Assembly: GCA_946611835.1 (NCBI GenBank)
Contig: CAMOEE010000011.1
Coordinates: 1 to 22,770 of the forward strand
From: an uncultured Treponema sp.
GTDB lineage: Bacteria > Spirochaetota > Spirochaetia > Treponematales > Treponemataceae
Direction of reading: 5' to 3'
Length of the DNA: 22,770 nt
The notes under the pieces were generated by a model. That model searched no databases. It was not told the DNA's origin and saw only the letters and a program-made list of their open reading frames with translations. Positions 1-6,904 of the stretch are shown here, piece after piece. Each line of letters starts with the position of its first letter. Positions within the stretch are counted from its first letter, which is position 1. The position numbers and the translations under genes were made by a program.

Positions 1-137
1 GCGGTGACTCAGTTGCAGCCGTAAACAAATTCCACCTCGCAGACAAAATGAGCCATGTCTCAACAGGTGGTGGAGCTTCCCTCGAATTCCTCGAAGGAAA
101 AACACTCCCAGGCATTGCAATCTTGGCTACTAAATAA
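1..137 (+). CDS. pgk: Phosphoglycerate kinase, C-terminal fragment
   Basis: This is the 3' end of a gene that enters from the left edge; the reading frame begins at base 3 and stops at TAA 135-137. The 44 visible residues contain GDSVAAV and STGGGASLEFLEGKTLPG, the highly conserved C-terminal segment of phosphoglycerate kinase. That segment closes over the nucleotide phosphates. The enzyme makes ATP from 1,3-bisphosphoglycerate in glycolysis, in the cytoplasm. A strong intrinsic terminator follows 15 bases after the stop, so pgk is the last gene of its transcript. It converges with tpiA, another glycolytic gene, on the opposite strand. The identification is secure although most of the protein lies outside the window. 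Confidence 0.96.
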   Translation, partial: GDSVAAVNKFHLADKMSHVSTGGGASLEFLEGKTLPGIAILATK

Positions 138-151
138 GTAACATTAAGCAC

Positions 152-187
152 AAAAAAAATCCTGCCTACGGGCAGGATTTTTTTTGT
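152..187. terminator. Bidirectional intrinsic terminator between pgk and tpiA
   Basis: The arms ATCCTGCC and GGCAGGAT form a perfect stem around a TACG loop. A run of A precedes the stem and a run of T follows it. The A and T runs extend the pairing and give a U tract on either strand, so it can end pgk transcription rightward and tpiA transcription leftward. Confidence 0.93.
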
Positions 188-222
188 TTTAAGAACTATG
201 CTGAATTTTATCACGGAAAAGT

Positions 223-333
223 AAAAACAAGCGGAGCCGGGGTTGCGGCAAAATGTCGCTTTGAAGAGCGAAGCGTCCCGAAGGGCTTCAACCGCGACAT
301 TTTTTGACGCGTTCACGGCGGGAGCTTGTTTTT
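223..333 (-). repeat. Family I structured intergenic element, copy Ia (3' of tpiA)
   Basis: The ends are a 10-base perfect inverted repeat, AAAAACAAGC and GCTTGTTTTT. Read on the minus strand, an inner stem (AATGTCGC with GCGACATT) encloses a CCC-TTCG-GG hairpin. Between outer and inner stems lie CTCCCG-C-CG-T-GAACGCG on one side and CGCAACCCCGGCTCCG on the other. Both joining segments recur nearly unchanged in copy Ib (14099-14193), whose stems have different sequences. It starts 15 bases after the tpiA stop and is in the sense orientation of the tpiA transcript. Its function is unknown; a 3' UTR structure, a terminator or a non-autonomous mobile element would all fit. Confidence 0.8.
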
Positions 334-348
334 GCTTATGCGTTAAAA

Positions 349-1104
349 TTATTTGCTTGCAAATTTGCAGATTGCAGCAAATTTATCAACCTTGAGAGAG
401 GCTCCGCCGACAAGGCCTCCGTCGATATCCGGCTGTGCAAGAAGTTCCTCTGCGTTCGTGTCGTTCATTGATCCCCCGTACTGAATCGTGATTTCATCGG
501 CTGCTTTCTGGCTGTAGAGCTTTGCGATGTAGTTTCGGCAGAATTTATGGATTGCCTGTGCGTCACCAGGTGTTGCCGTTTTGCCTGTTCCGATGGCCCA
601 GACCGGCTCGTAAGCGATCGTGACCTTTTTGAGTTGCTCTTCGCTCACTCCGGCAAGCCCTGCTGAAAGCTGGAAGGCACAGACATTCTCCGCTTCTCCT
701 GCCTCTCGTTCGCTTAAGAGCTCGCCAATACAAAGAACGACCTCAAGGCCGTCGTTCAATGCCCTGCGGACTTTTTTGTTGACCAGCTCGTCGCTTTCTC
801 CGATTTCATGGCGGCGCTCGCTGTGACCAAGGATTACGGCCGAAACGCCCATATCCTTGAGCATTGCAGTTGAGATTTCTCCTGTATGGGCTCCGTTAGT
901 GTTTGCGGCGACATTCTGTGCCCCGAGCAGAACATTGCTTCCTTTTACGACCTGACTGACAGCATCGAGATATACAAAAGGAACACCAATCATGTATTTT
1001 CCATTGAGGCCCCTGAGCTTTTCGACCAGACTCTTAGCAAGCTCGACAGCTCCCGCCTTATCCAAATTCATTTTCCAGTTTCCAGCAACATACTTAGTAC
1101 GCAT
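349..1104 (-). CDS. tpiA: Triosephosphate isomerase
   Basis: The 251-residue product interconverts dihydroxyacetone phosphate and glyceraldehyde 3-phosphate in the cytoplasm. All catalytic signatures are present: GNWKMN with Lys11, GHSERR with His94 as electrophile, AYEPVWAIGTGKTA with Glu166 as catalytic base, and the phosphate-gripping YGGSMN near the C-terminus. Length is normal for the family. The start at 1104 is chosen because AGGAG lies six bases upstream and the protein begins in the usual way; an in-frame upstream ATG at 1137 would add 11 residues with no family match. It is transcribed leftward from a good promoter at 1141-1169 and ends next to the family I repeat, converging on pgk. 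Confidence 0.98.
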   Translation of the reverse strand: MRTKYVAGNWKMNLDKAGAVELAKSLVEKLRGLNGKYMIGVPFVYLDAVSQVVKGSNVLLGAQNVAANTNGAHTGEISTAMLKDMGVSAVILGHSERRHEIGESDELVNKKVRRALNDGLEVVLCIGELLSEREAGEAENVCAFQLSAGLAGVSEEQLKKVTIAYEPVWAIGTGKTATPGDAQAIHKFCRNYIAKLYSQKAADEITIQYGGSMNDTNAEELLAQPDIDGGLVGGASLKVDKFAAICKFASK

Positions 1105-1140
1105 TGATTTCTCCTTTCTTAACGATTGTGCATACATTGT

Positions 1141-1169
1141 ATTTTAAATCTAAACGCAAGATATGTCAA
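1141..1169 (-). promoter_or_regulatory. Sigma-70 type promoter for tpiA
   Basis: Read on the minus strand there is a TTGACA box (1169 to 1164), a 17-base spacer and TAAAAT (1146 to 1141). The -35 is perfect, the -10 is near consensus and the spacing is optimal. A start near 1134 would give a leader of about 30 bases carrying the AGGAG ribosome site. Confidence 0.82.
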
Positions 1170-1241
1170 AAAAATTGAAAAAATTGCGGAAATTTAGGAA
1201 AATTGCCCATAAGCAATAAGTGATTCTTCCCTATACTATTA

Positions 1242-1270
1242 TTGACTACAATCATTTAATCCTATAAAAT
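1242..1270 (+). promoter_or_regulatory. Sigma-70 type promoter for secG and downstream genes
   Basis: TTGACT (1242-1247), a 17-base spacer and TAAAAT (1265-1270) lie upstream of secG in AT-rich DNA. A start near 1277 gives a leader of about 38 bases. Genes from secG to the stress protein all lie on the same strand with no clear intrinsic terminator before 11674, so this could be the main promoter of a long transcript. Confidence 0.68.
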
Positions 1271-1314
1271 ATCTTCTACTTATTTCTTAATGTATTCATT
1301 GTTTGGAGAAAAAA

Positions 1315-1743
1315 ATGGATTCTATCATTAAAGGCGTGCTTTTAGTTGCATTCGTAATTATTTGTGTTCTTTTGGTCTTGCTCGTTCTCGTTCAGGATCA
1401 GGACAACAGCGGAATGGGTGGTTTGCTCGGCGGCGGAAACTCTGCTGCTTTCGGCTCTCATTCAGCTTCTGTTCTTACAAAGGCAACCGTTGTATTCGTA
1501 GTTTTGTTCTTTGTCGTCACTTTCGCAATCGCAAAGATTCTTCCTGTTAAATCTGACTCTACCGATGCTGATATGCTTTCTGCCGCAGAGGCCGCAGGAA
1601 AAGTCGAGGCTGCAACAGAGTCTGCTCTCCCACAGGCTTCAGAAAGCAAATGGTGGGATGATTCTGCAAAAGAAGGCGAGGCAAAAGCCGAAACTGAAGT
1701 AAAAGAATCAGCAGCAGCTGCAGAATCAGCTTCTAAACAGTAA
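1315..1743 (+). CDS. secG: Preprotein translocase subunit SecG
   Basis: SecG is the small accessory subunit of the SecYEG channel in the inner membrane. The 142-residue product shows the family layout: an N-terminal membrane helix (about residues 4-27), the cytoplasmic loop GMGGLLGGGNSAAFGSHSAS, and a second helix (about 49-70) opening with LTKATVVF. A hydrophilic tail rich in Ala, Glu and Lys fills residues 80-142, making the protein longer than compact SecG proteins. The start is ATG 1315, with GGAG at 1305-1308 six bases upstream; an in-frame TTG at 1303 would overlap that ribosome site and is rejected. The EIIA gene follows after 22 bases, suggesting cotranscription. Confidence 0.93.
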   Translation: MDSIIKGVLLVAFVIICVLLVLLVLVQDQDNSGMGGLLGGGNSAAFGSHSASVLTKATVVFVVLFFVVTFAIAKILPVKSDSTDADMLSAAEAAGKVEAATESALPQASESKWWDDSAKEGEAKAETEVKESAAAAESASKQ

Positions 1744-1765
1744 TTTCCTTAAAACGGAGCGCATA

Positions 1766-2233
1766 GTGATTTTAAGCGAGACCTTTCCAAAAGACACAAT
1801 AGTTTTGAATCTTTCAAGCACAGAGAAAGATGAACTTTTTGAGGAGCTCGTTGAAACAATTCATTCTGCACATCCTGTTTTCAATAAAGAAGAGGCATTG
1901 AACTGCCTCAATGAGCGTGAGGCTAAGATGACCACCGGAATCATGCATTCTGTGGCTATCCCTCACGCTCTTATTCCTTCTATGAAAGGGTCTGTCGGTG
2001 CAATCGGAATCAGTCATGAAGGGATCGATTATGACTCCCTTGACAAGGCTCCTGTTCATGTCGTTTTCATGATTATCGGTAACGAAAGCGATCCTGGTCA
2101 TCACATTCAGGTGTTAAAGCACCTTGCAACTGTCCTTCAAAGCCCGGATTTCGTCAAAAATATCCTCTCCTTAAAATCGTCTGCAGAAATTTACAATTTT
2201 ATTTGCACTTCCGAAGAATCTTTGATAAACTAG
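1766..2233 (+). CDS. PTS EIIA domain protein, fructose/mannitol or nitrogen type (PtsN-like)
   Basis: This is a 155-residue single-domain protein of the PTS EIIA type 2 family. The phosphorylatable histidine is His67 in SVAIPHA, preceded by the typical T-x-G-x-x-x-x-x-A-I-P-H context (MTTGIMHSVAIPH). No EIIB or EIIC domain is attached or nearby. That favours a regulatory EIIA (PtsN/EIIA-Ntr type) that receives phosphate from HPr over a transport component. It starts with GTG at 1766, with GGAG six bases upstream. It sits between secG and the ATPase operon, 62 bases before the first ATPase gene, so a regulatory link to energy state is possible but unproven. The family assignment is firm; the partner is unknown. 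Confidence 0.87.
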   Translation: MILSETFPKDTIVLNLSSTEKDELFEELVETIHSAHPVFNKEEALNCLNEREAKMTTGIMHSVAIPHALIPSMKGSVGAIGISHEGIDYDSLDKAPVHVVFMIIGNESDPGHHIQVLKHLATVLQSPDFVKNILSLKSSAEIYNFICTSEESLIN

Positions 2234-2236
2234 AGC

Positions 2237-2277
2237 ATATCCGAAAGACGAGACCGTGATCAGGTCGGTTCGGGTAT
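2237..2277 (+). promoter_or_regulatory. Structured leader before the V-ATPase operon
   Basis: An outer stem pairs 2237-2245 with 2269-2277 (nine pairs including one G-T wobble). An inner stem pairs GACC 2252-2255 with GGTC 2263-2266, around a loop containing most of TGATCA. No T run follows, so it is not a normal intrinsic terminator. It ends eight bases before the AGGTGA ribosome site of the first ATPase gene. Role unknown. Confidence 0.55.
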
Positions 2278-2295
2278 CTGGTATCGAGGTGAATC

Positions 2296-2604
2296 ATGGC
2301 AGAAAAGGAAGTTAATACAATTGCGCATCTTCTGGAGGTAGAGCTTCGTGCCAATGAGCTTACTTCACAGGCTCAGGCTGACGCAGACAAGAAAATCGCA
2401 GCCGCCAAGGCTCAGGCAGATTCAGAATTCAAATCACAGTACGAAAAACTTGTCTCTGAGTGCGAAAAATCTTATCTCGAAAAATCAGCTGCCCTCGAAA
2501 AGCATAATTCCCAGGAGATAGCTTCTTATAAATCAAAAATCAATGCTTCTTCTTTGGATAAGCCGTCCTTTAACTCATTCCTTGATTCAATTCTTTTTGC
2601 TTAG
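2296..2604 (+). CDS. V/A-type ATPase peripheral stalk subunit G/H (putative)
   Basis: This 102-residue protein is almost entirely charged and Ala-rich, with a long predicted coiled coil (about residues 10-85, for example SQAQADADKKIAAAKAQAD). No membrane segment or catalytic motif is visible. Its place as first gene of the ATPase operon matches the G or H subunit of Thermus and archaeal ATPases, which pairs with subunit E to form the peripheral stalk holding the catalytic head against rotation. Sequence is poorly conserved in this family, so the call rests on position, size and composition. A good AGGTGA ribosome site lies upstream of ATG 2296. The subunit C gene begins 11 bases after its stop. 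Confidence 0.72.
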   Translation: MAEKEVNTIAHLLEVELRANELTSQAQADADKKIAAAKAQADSEFKSQYEKLVSECEKSYLEKSAALEKHNSQEIASYKSKINASSLDKPSFNSFLDSILFA

Positions 2605-2615
2605 CGGGGGCTGGA

Positions 2616-3506
2616 ATGGGAAGTCTGGACAGGTCTGCCGCTTCAAGTTTTGTCTACGCAAAAACGAGCGGTCTTCTTGCAAAATCATTTATCGGCGACA
2701 ATGCAGGGCGCCTCTTCTCGGTGCAGTCTCTCAGGGAACTTTACACCCTTCTTTTCAATGAGGAGGTTCCCGGCGTTCCAGAAGTCATGCTCTCAAAAGA
2801 AATCGAGACAAAAGCTGCCCGAAAATTCATCTCCCAGTACAAGGAGCTTCTTTCTGAATTCGCGAATCCTTCTCCAATTTTAAGCGAGATTCTTTCTTTT
2901 TATGAATACGAAAATTCCGGTCTTTCAGACAGCAAAAGTGATCGTGAGCAGATTATGGCCTTGTGGAAGGCAATCTCATCACTAAAAGGCAGCGATCGCG
3001 AGAATCTTCTTGATCTTTATAAAATGGAAATTTCCTTCAAGAACATTCTTTGGGTTCTTCGCCTCAAAGTCTATTATAAATTCACTTCCGAAGAAATTCT
3101 TGAGCATCTTGTGTATTCAGACGAGCAGTCTAAGAAGTCGGCCATGTCACGAAAAAACGATATCCTTGCCCGGGAAGCTCTTGCAATCCTTGATAAGGAT
3201 ATTTCCTCTTACGATGACTGGAAGAAATGGAAGTACGCCCAGTTTTTGAATCCTCACGAGGAGGGCGTAATCTGGGAAATCGACCCGACATGGATAGAGA
3301 GGTCCTTTAAGAATTATCTTGCCAAAGCATACAAACGATTTTTCCATAAAGACCCCATGAGCATTACGAGCCTTGTCTCCTGGTTCAGAATCAAGCAATA
3401 TGAGCTTGACTGCATTCGCTCCGTTACGGAAGGCCTCCGTCTCGGAGTTGAGAGCGACAAGGTTATGGAAGTGGCTGGGGTGTCACAAGGGGGAGTAAAT
3501 GGCTAG
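2616..3506 (+). CDS. V/A-type ATPase subunit C (V0D/AC39 family)
   Basis: The 296-residue product resembles the V0D/AC39 family. It is a mainly helical soluble protein that caps the membrane proteolipid ring and receives the central stalk. Visible support is the N-terminal segment SLDRSAASSFVYAKTSGLLAKSFI, the alpha-helical composition without membrane spans, and the position before subunit I. The ATG at 2616 is preceded by a G-rich ribosome site. The last codons overlap the start of the subunit I gene by eight bases (3499-3506), with the GGGGGAG ribosome site for subunit I inside this gene. That is the usual sign of translational coupling. The family call is good; detailed motifs are weak, as is normal for this subunit. 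Confidence 0.85.
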   Translation: MGSLDRSAASSFVYAKTSGLLAKSFIGDNAGRLFSVQSLRELYTLLFNEEVPGVPEVMLSKEIETKAARKFISQYKELLSEFANPSPILSEILSFYEYENSGLSDSKSDREQIMALWKAISSLKGSDRENLLDLYKMEISFKNILWVLRLKVYYKFTSEEILEHLVYSDEQSKKSAMSRKNDILAREALAILDKDISSYDDWKKWKYAQFLNPHEEGVIWEIDPTWIERSFKNYLAKAYKRFFHKDPMSITSLVSWFRIKQYELDCIRSVTEGLRLGVESDKVMEVAGVSQGGVNG

Positions 3507-5493
3507 AACAACACCAATGAATCTTGTTGAGCTGATGGTTATGAAGAATGACATCCGCTCTGTGCTTGAATTCCTCGGAAAAAAGGGTAATTTTCAGTTC
3601 CAGAACCATAAAAGTGACTCATCGAAAGTTTCTGATGCTTCAAGGTCGGGAGAGGCTTCTAATCCTGAACGGGATTTGTTCGTCAAACTGCAGGAAGCCC
3701 GTGCCCTTTTGAATATAGAGGACATTGACTCTGAGATTGTTGCTCAGGCCACAGGCTCTGACGAAAAGGCTGTCGCTCTTGCCGAAAAATTCCTTTCTGA
3801 TGTCGAGGAACTTAAAAAACGACAGCTTGCTGCTTCTGAAGAGCTCAAAAGGGTTCAGGAGTCCAAGGAAGAGGCCGAGTCTTTCAAAAATCTCAAGGTT
3901 CCTTTCTCGGAGCTTGACCATCTTTCTTTCTTGTCTCTTAAAATCGGTAAGATTGACCCGGCGGTTTTTGATGAGCTTAGTATTTCTGTCGGAAACCGTG
4001 CGATTGTAGTTCCTTTGGGGGATGACAAATCAAAAATCATGGCGGCCAGCTCAAAAAAAGCACGCTTTTCCCTCGACACGGAGCTTAAAAAATACGGATT
4101 CGTTCCTTTTGAGATTCCTGCTGATTTTAAGGGGGTGCCTGACGATGTCCTTGAAGGGCTTGAGGCAAAACTTTGTGAATGCAAAAAAGCTGTTGAATAT
4201 ATTGAAGAAGAAAAACGAAACATGGCGAAGACCCACGAGGATTTGCTTCGTTCTCTGCTTGCTTCTTTCGCAATTTCTGCTCAGATTGTCGATGTTCAGA
4301 ATAATCTTGAGTCAACGAGCCTTGTCTATCGAATCACCGGCTGGATTCCTTCAGAAAACTGTCACTCGATGATGAAGGACATGGATAAGCTCACGGAAGG
4401 ACGGATTGCAATCCGTGTTTACAATCCTTTTGAGGTTCCTTCTGTCATCAACGGCAGTGAGCAGGTTCCGGTCCGCTTAAAGCATGGAAAGCTTGTCGGA
4501 GCCTTCGAGCGAATGATTTTCAGCTACGGCTCTCCTGTCTATGGTGCTATTGACCCCACTCCTTTTGTGGCTATTTTCTTTACCCTGCTTTTCGGAATCA
4601 TGTTCGGGGATGCGGGGCAGGGCTTTATCTTCCTCCTGATGGGTATTCTTATGAACTTTAAGGTCATCAAGGTCGGTGGCTGGAACAAATTCGCTCCGAT
4701 TTTTATGGCAATAGGATGCTCCAGCATGATTATGGGCTTGCTCACTGGTGAATTCTTCGGCAATGAGGAAATTCTGAAGCCTGTATCACTCGCAATCACA
4801 GGTCTCTTCGGCCAGCCTCATGCACCTATCCTTCATCTCATGCCGGACGGAAGCGAGCACTCAATCAGGACAATGTTCATGTTCTTCGGCGTTACTGTGG
4901 GAGTCGGCTTCATTATCAACTCTGTGGGCCTTGTGCTCAATATAGTGAACAACCTTCTCATGCACAGAATTCCAAAGGCTCTGTTTGGAAAGAATGGTCT
5001 TTCAGGCGCTGTTTTCTTTTGGTATGTGGTGGTAATGGTAATAAGGATTGTGGTCCAGGGCCATTCAATCGATATTGCCGACGGAATCATAATCGGAACA
5101 ATGCTTTTCCTTACGATGTTCAGTGAACCGATTCATCGCCTTATGGAGCACGAGAGACCGGTTTTGGAGAACGGTCTTTTTGCAGCGATGATTGAGGCCG
5201 TGGTCGAGCTTCTGGAGACTCTTATCAGCTACATGTCCAACTCAATCAGCTTTATCCGTGTCGGGGCTTTCGGCCTTGCGCATGCGGTTTTGGGATTCAT
5301 CATTCTTACGCTTTCCGAGATGGCAGGACCGGCCTATCTTGGGGTAATGCTTGTCGGAAATGCGATCGTGGTGGTTCTTGAGGGAATGATTGTTGCGATT
5401 CAGGTTATCCGATTGCAGTACTATGAGTTCTTCTCTAAATTCTTCAATGAAACGGGTCGGGAATTCAAGCCCTTCTCGTTTGATTATAAATAA
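3499..5493 (+). CDS. V/A-type ATPase membrane subunit I (a-type)
   Basis: Subunit I is the stator membrane protein that forms the ion half-channels against the proteolipid ring. The 664-residue product has a cytoplasmic N-terminal half (about 1-340) with two coiled-coil stretches (about 70-135 and 225-250), matching the peripheral-stalk docking arm. A hydrophobic C-terminal half follows, with seven or eight membrane helices starting near AIDPTPFVAIFFTLLFGIMFGD. The essential arginine is Arg587 in SFIRVGAFGLAHA, the site that meets the ring carboxylate. It ends in a charged cytoplasmic tail. Start ATG 3499 overlaps subunit C by eight bases and has a strong GGGGGAG site. Length and architecture are typical of prokaryotic V/A-ATPases. 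Confidence 0.96.
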   Translation: MARTTPMNLVELMVMKNDIRSVLEFLGKKGNFQFQNHKSDSSKVSDASRSGEASNPERDLFVKLQEARALLNIEDIDSEIVAQATGSDEKAVALAEKFLSDVEELKKRQLAASEELKRVQESKEEAESFKNLKVPFSELDHLSFLSLKIGKIDPAVFDELSISVGNRAIVVPLGDDKSKIMAASSKKARFSLDTELKKYGFVPFEIPADFKGVPDDVLEGLEAKLCECKKAVEYIEEEKRNMAKTHEDLLRSLLASFAISAQIVDVQNNLESTSLVYRITGWIPSENCHSMMKDMDKLTEGRIAIRVYNPFEVPSVINGSEQVPVRLKHGKLVGAFERMIFSYGSPVYGAIDPTPFVAIFFTLLFGIMFGDAGQGFIFLLMGILMNFKVIKVGGWNKFAPIFMAIGCSSMIMGLLTGEFFGNEEILKPVSLAITGLFGQPHAPILHLMPDGSEHSIRTMFMFFGVTVGVGFIINSVGLVLNIVNNLLMHRIPKALFGKNGLSGAVFFWYVVVMVIRIVVQGHSIDIADGIIIGTMLFLTMFSEPIHRLMEHERPVLENGLFAAMIEAVVELLETLISYMSNSISFIRVGAFGLAHAVLGFIILTLSEMAGPAYLGVMLVGNAIVVVLEGMIVAIQVIRLQYYEFFSKFFNETGREFKPFSFDYK

Positions 5494-5498
5494 AATAC

Positions 5499-5518
5499 TG
5501 TCATTTCGACAAATGACA
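5499..5518 (+). promoter_or_regulatory. Perfect hairpin just upstream of the proteolipid gene
   Basis: TGTCATTT (5499-5506) and AAATGACA (5511-5518) form an eight-pair perfect stem with loop CGAC. It lies between the subunit I stop and the GTGAGG ribosome site of the proteolipid gene. No T run follows. The proteolipid is needed in many copies per complex, so a role in mRNA stability or translation start is plausible but inferred. Confidence 0.6.
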
Positions 5519-5535
5519 TATAGTGAGGTTTTGTT

Positions 5536-5892
5536 ATGAACAAGAAATTTTTGATGATCGCGGCTCTTCTTACAGGATTCGCTCTTTTCGGTGCTGTCGC
5601 TCAGGATGCTTCTGCTCAGGATGCTACCCAGACGACACAGGCTTCTCAGACAGAGGCAGCGGCAGCTCAGCCGGCAAAAGATTCGTCTGCAATCAAGTAC
5701 ATTGCTGCAGGTCTTGCAGTTGGCCTGGCTTGTATCGCTGGTGGTATGGCTGTAGGCAAAATCGGTGCCGCTGCAATGGGCGCTATGAGTGAGAATGCCG
5801 AGCTTTCTGGTAAGGCTCTTCCTTTTGTAGGTCTTGCAGAAGGTATCTGTCTCTGGGGCTTCCTCGTAGCATTGCTGATTATCATCTTGTAA
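5536..5892 (+). CDS. V/A-type ATPase proteolipid subunit K (c-ring)
   Basis: This 118-residue protein would form the rotating membrane ring. Residues 1-22 look like a cleavable signal peptide (MNKKF, then a hydrophobic core, then GAVAQ; another A-x-A site precedes Gln28). A hydrophilic Ala/Gln/Thr-rich segment (about 23-50) follows, then two helices: about 53-83 with Gly-rich packing, and about 95-118. The ion-carrying carboxylate is Glu102 in PFVGLAEGICLWGF. It is a two-helix proteolipid, not the duplicated four-helix form of Enterococcus NtpK. By eye alignment Lys75 in helix one occupies the position of a sodium-ligand Gln in Na+ rings. ATG 5536 has GTGAGG upstream. Confidence 0.92.
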   Translation: MNKKFLMIAALLTGFALFGAVAQDASAQDATQTTQASQTEAAAAQPAKDSSAIKYIAAGLAVGLACIAGGMAVGKIGAAAMGAMSENAELSGKALPFVGLAEGICLWGFLVALLIIIL

Positions 5893-5927
5893 GGAATTGC
5901 TTGTATACTTGCGATTCAGATTAAACT

Positions 5928-6260
5928 ATGGAATATTTTGTCATCGCAGAAAGGGAAATTATTCTCGGCTTCAAGCTGGTTGGTGTTGATGGTAGCATCG
6001 CACTCAACCGGGCTGAGGCATTGACTGCATTCCGTCGTGTCACTGGAAGTGGCGGAGTGGAGAGCGTTCCTGTCGGTGAACGACCAAAAATTTTGATTCT
6101 GACTGAAGATGTTTCTGCCATGATTGAGGATGAAGTCCTGGCATGGCAGAAGGGCAGTCAGTATCCGCTTATTGTTGAGATTCCTGGCATTCACGGCCAT
6201 CTGGAGGGTAAAAAATCCCTTACTGATGCGATTCGTGAAGCCGTTGGAATTTCTGTTTAG
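5928..6260 (+). CDS. V/A-type ATPase subunit F
   Basis: Subunit F is a small Rossmann-like protein of the central stalk that sits with subunit D and modulates ATP hydrolysis. The 110-residue product shows the expected pattern: EYFVIAEREIILGFKLVGVDG at the start, ILILTEDVSAMIEDEV in the middle, and PLIVEIPGIHG followed by an amphipathic C-terminal helix. Length is typical. There is no recognisable Shine-Dalgarno before ATG 5928, and an in-frame TAA at 5922-5924 rules out an earlier start. Translation may therefore depend on coupling or on an unusual site. The subunit E gene follows after eight bases. Confidence 0.92.
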   Translation: MEYFVIAEREIILGFKLVGVDGSIALNRAEALTAFRRVTGSGGVESVPVGERPKILILTEDVSAMIEDEVLAWQKGSQYPLIVEIPGIHGHLEGKKSLTDAIREAVGISV

Positions 6261-6268
6261 GAACTTTT

Positions 6269-6904
6269 ATGGAAGAACTCAGGTCTACTGAAATACTTGA
6301 TAAAGAAATTGAGGCTGACGCACGCAAGAAGGCCGAGAAAATTTTGGCAAGGGCAGAAGAAGAGGCAAAATCAATCCTTTCTGATGTCAATTGCCGGGTT
6401 AATGAGGCAAAAAGCCAGAAAGAATCTTATTATGATGCAAAACTCTCGCAGTTTGAGAAGAGCGTCGAACAGGCTTTGCCGCTTGAAAAAGGTCGTTTTC
6501 TTGTTTCGTTTTACAGCGATTCGGTCTCACAGGCTTTCAATGAATATCTTGAAAATCTCGGGGAAGAAAAACGACTTTCTCTTATCGAAAAACGACTCAG
6601 TAATTTGCCTGAAAACTGTTTTCAGAAAAAAATAAATGCCGCTGTGTTTGGTTTTAACCTTACCTCAGCAAAAAAAATACTCCAAAAGAGCTTGAAAAAT
6701 CTGGGAAAAATCGAGGAAATCTCTTTCGAACGGTCTGGTGAGGAAGCGGCTTTGGGAAACGCTTTCCATGAGGGCGTGATTCTCACATCAGAGGATGGAT
6801 TTATCAAAGTCCGTGCCACGATTGATCAGATTGTCCGTGAAATCAGGGACAAGTACAGCATGGAACTTGCAGAAAAATTGTTCGGCGGGAGGTTGCCTGA
6901 ATGA
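6269..6904 (+). CDS. V/A-type ATPase peripheral stalk subunit E
   Basis: The 211-residue product has a long N-terminal coiled coil (about residues 1-75, rich in Glu, Lys and Ala) and a compact C-terminal domain (about 100-211). That is the architecture of subunit E. This subunit pairs with G/H to make the peripheral stalk and binds the top of the catalytic head through its C-terminal domain. The segment GVILTSEDGFIKVRATIDQIVREI is typical of the E family. The start at 6269 has a modest AGGA site. The stop overlaps the subunit A start in an ATGA junction (6901-6904), and the GGGAGG ribosome site for subunit A lies in this gene, so translation is coupled. Confidence 0.9.
   Translation: MEELRSTEILDKEIEADARKKAEKILARAEEEAKSILSDVNCRVNEAKSQKESYYDAKLSQFEKSVEQALPLEKGRFLVSFYSDSVSQAFNEYLENLGEEKRLSLIEKRLSNLPENCFQKKINAAVFGFNLTSAKKILQKSLKNLGKIEEISFERSGEEAALGNAFHEGVILTSEDGFIKVRATIDQIVREIRDKYSMELAEKLFGGRLPE

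Noticed and set aside
223..333. Integron attC site
   Set aside because: The conserved segments resemble paired-element cores only loosely; canonical RYYYAAC and GTTRRRY ends are absent from the element boundaries and no cassette structure or integrase is present.
1303..1314. TTG start for secG adding four residues
   Set aside because: It overlaps the GGAG ribosome site that serves ATG 1315 with good spacing.
3855..4223. 122-codon open frame on the minus strand inside subunit I
   Set aside because: It is antisense to a clear conserved gene, has no ribosome site, and its composition is a reflection of the coding strand. The same reasoning removes the other open frames nested in known genes.
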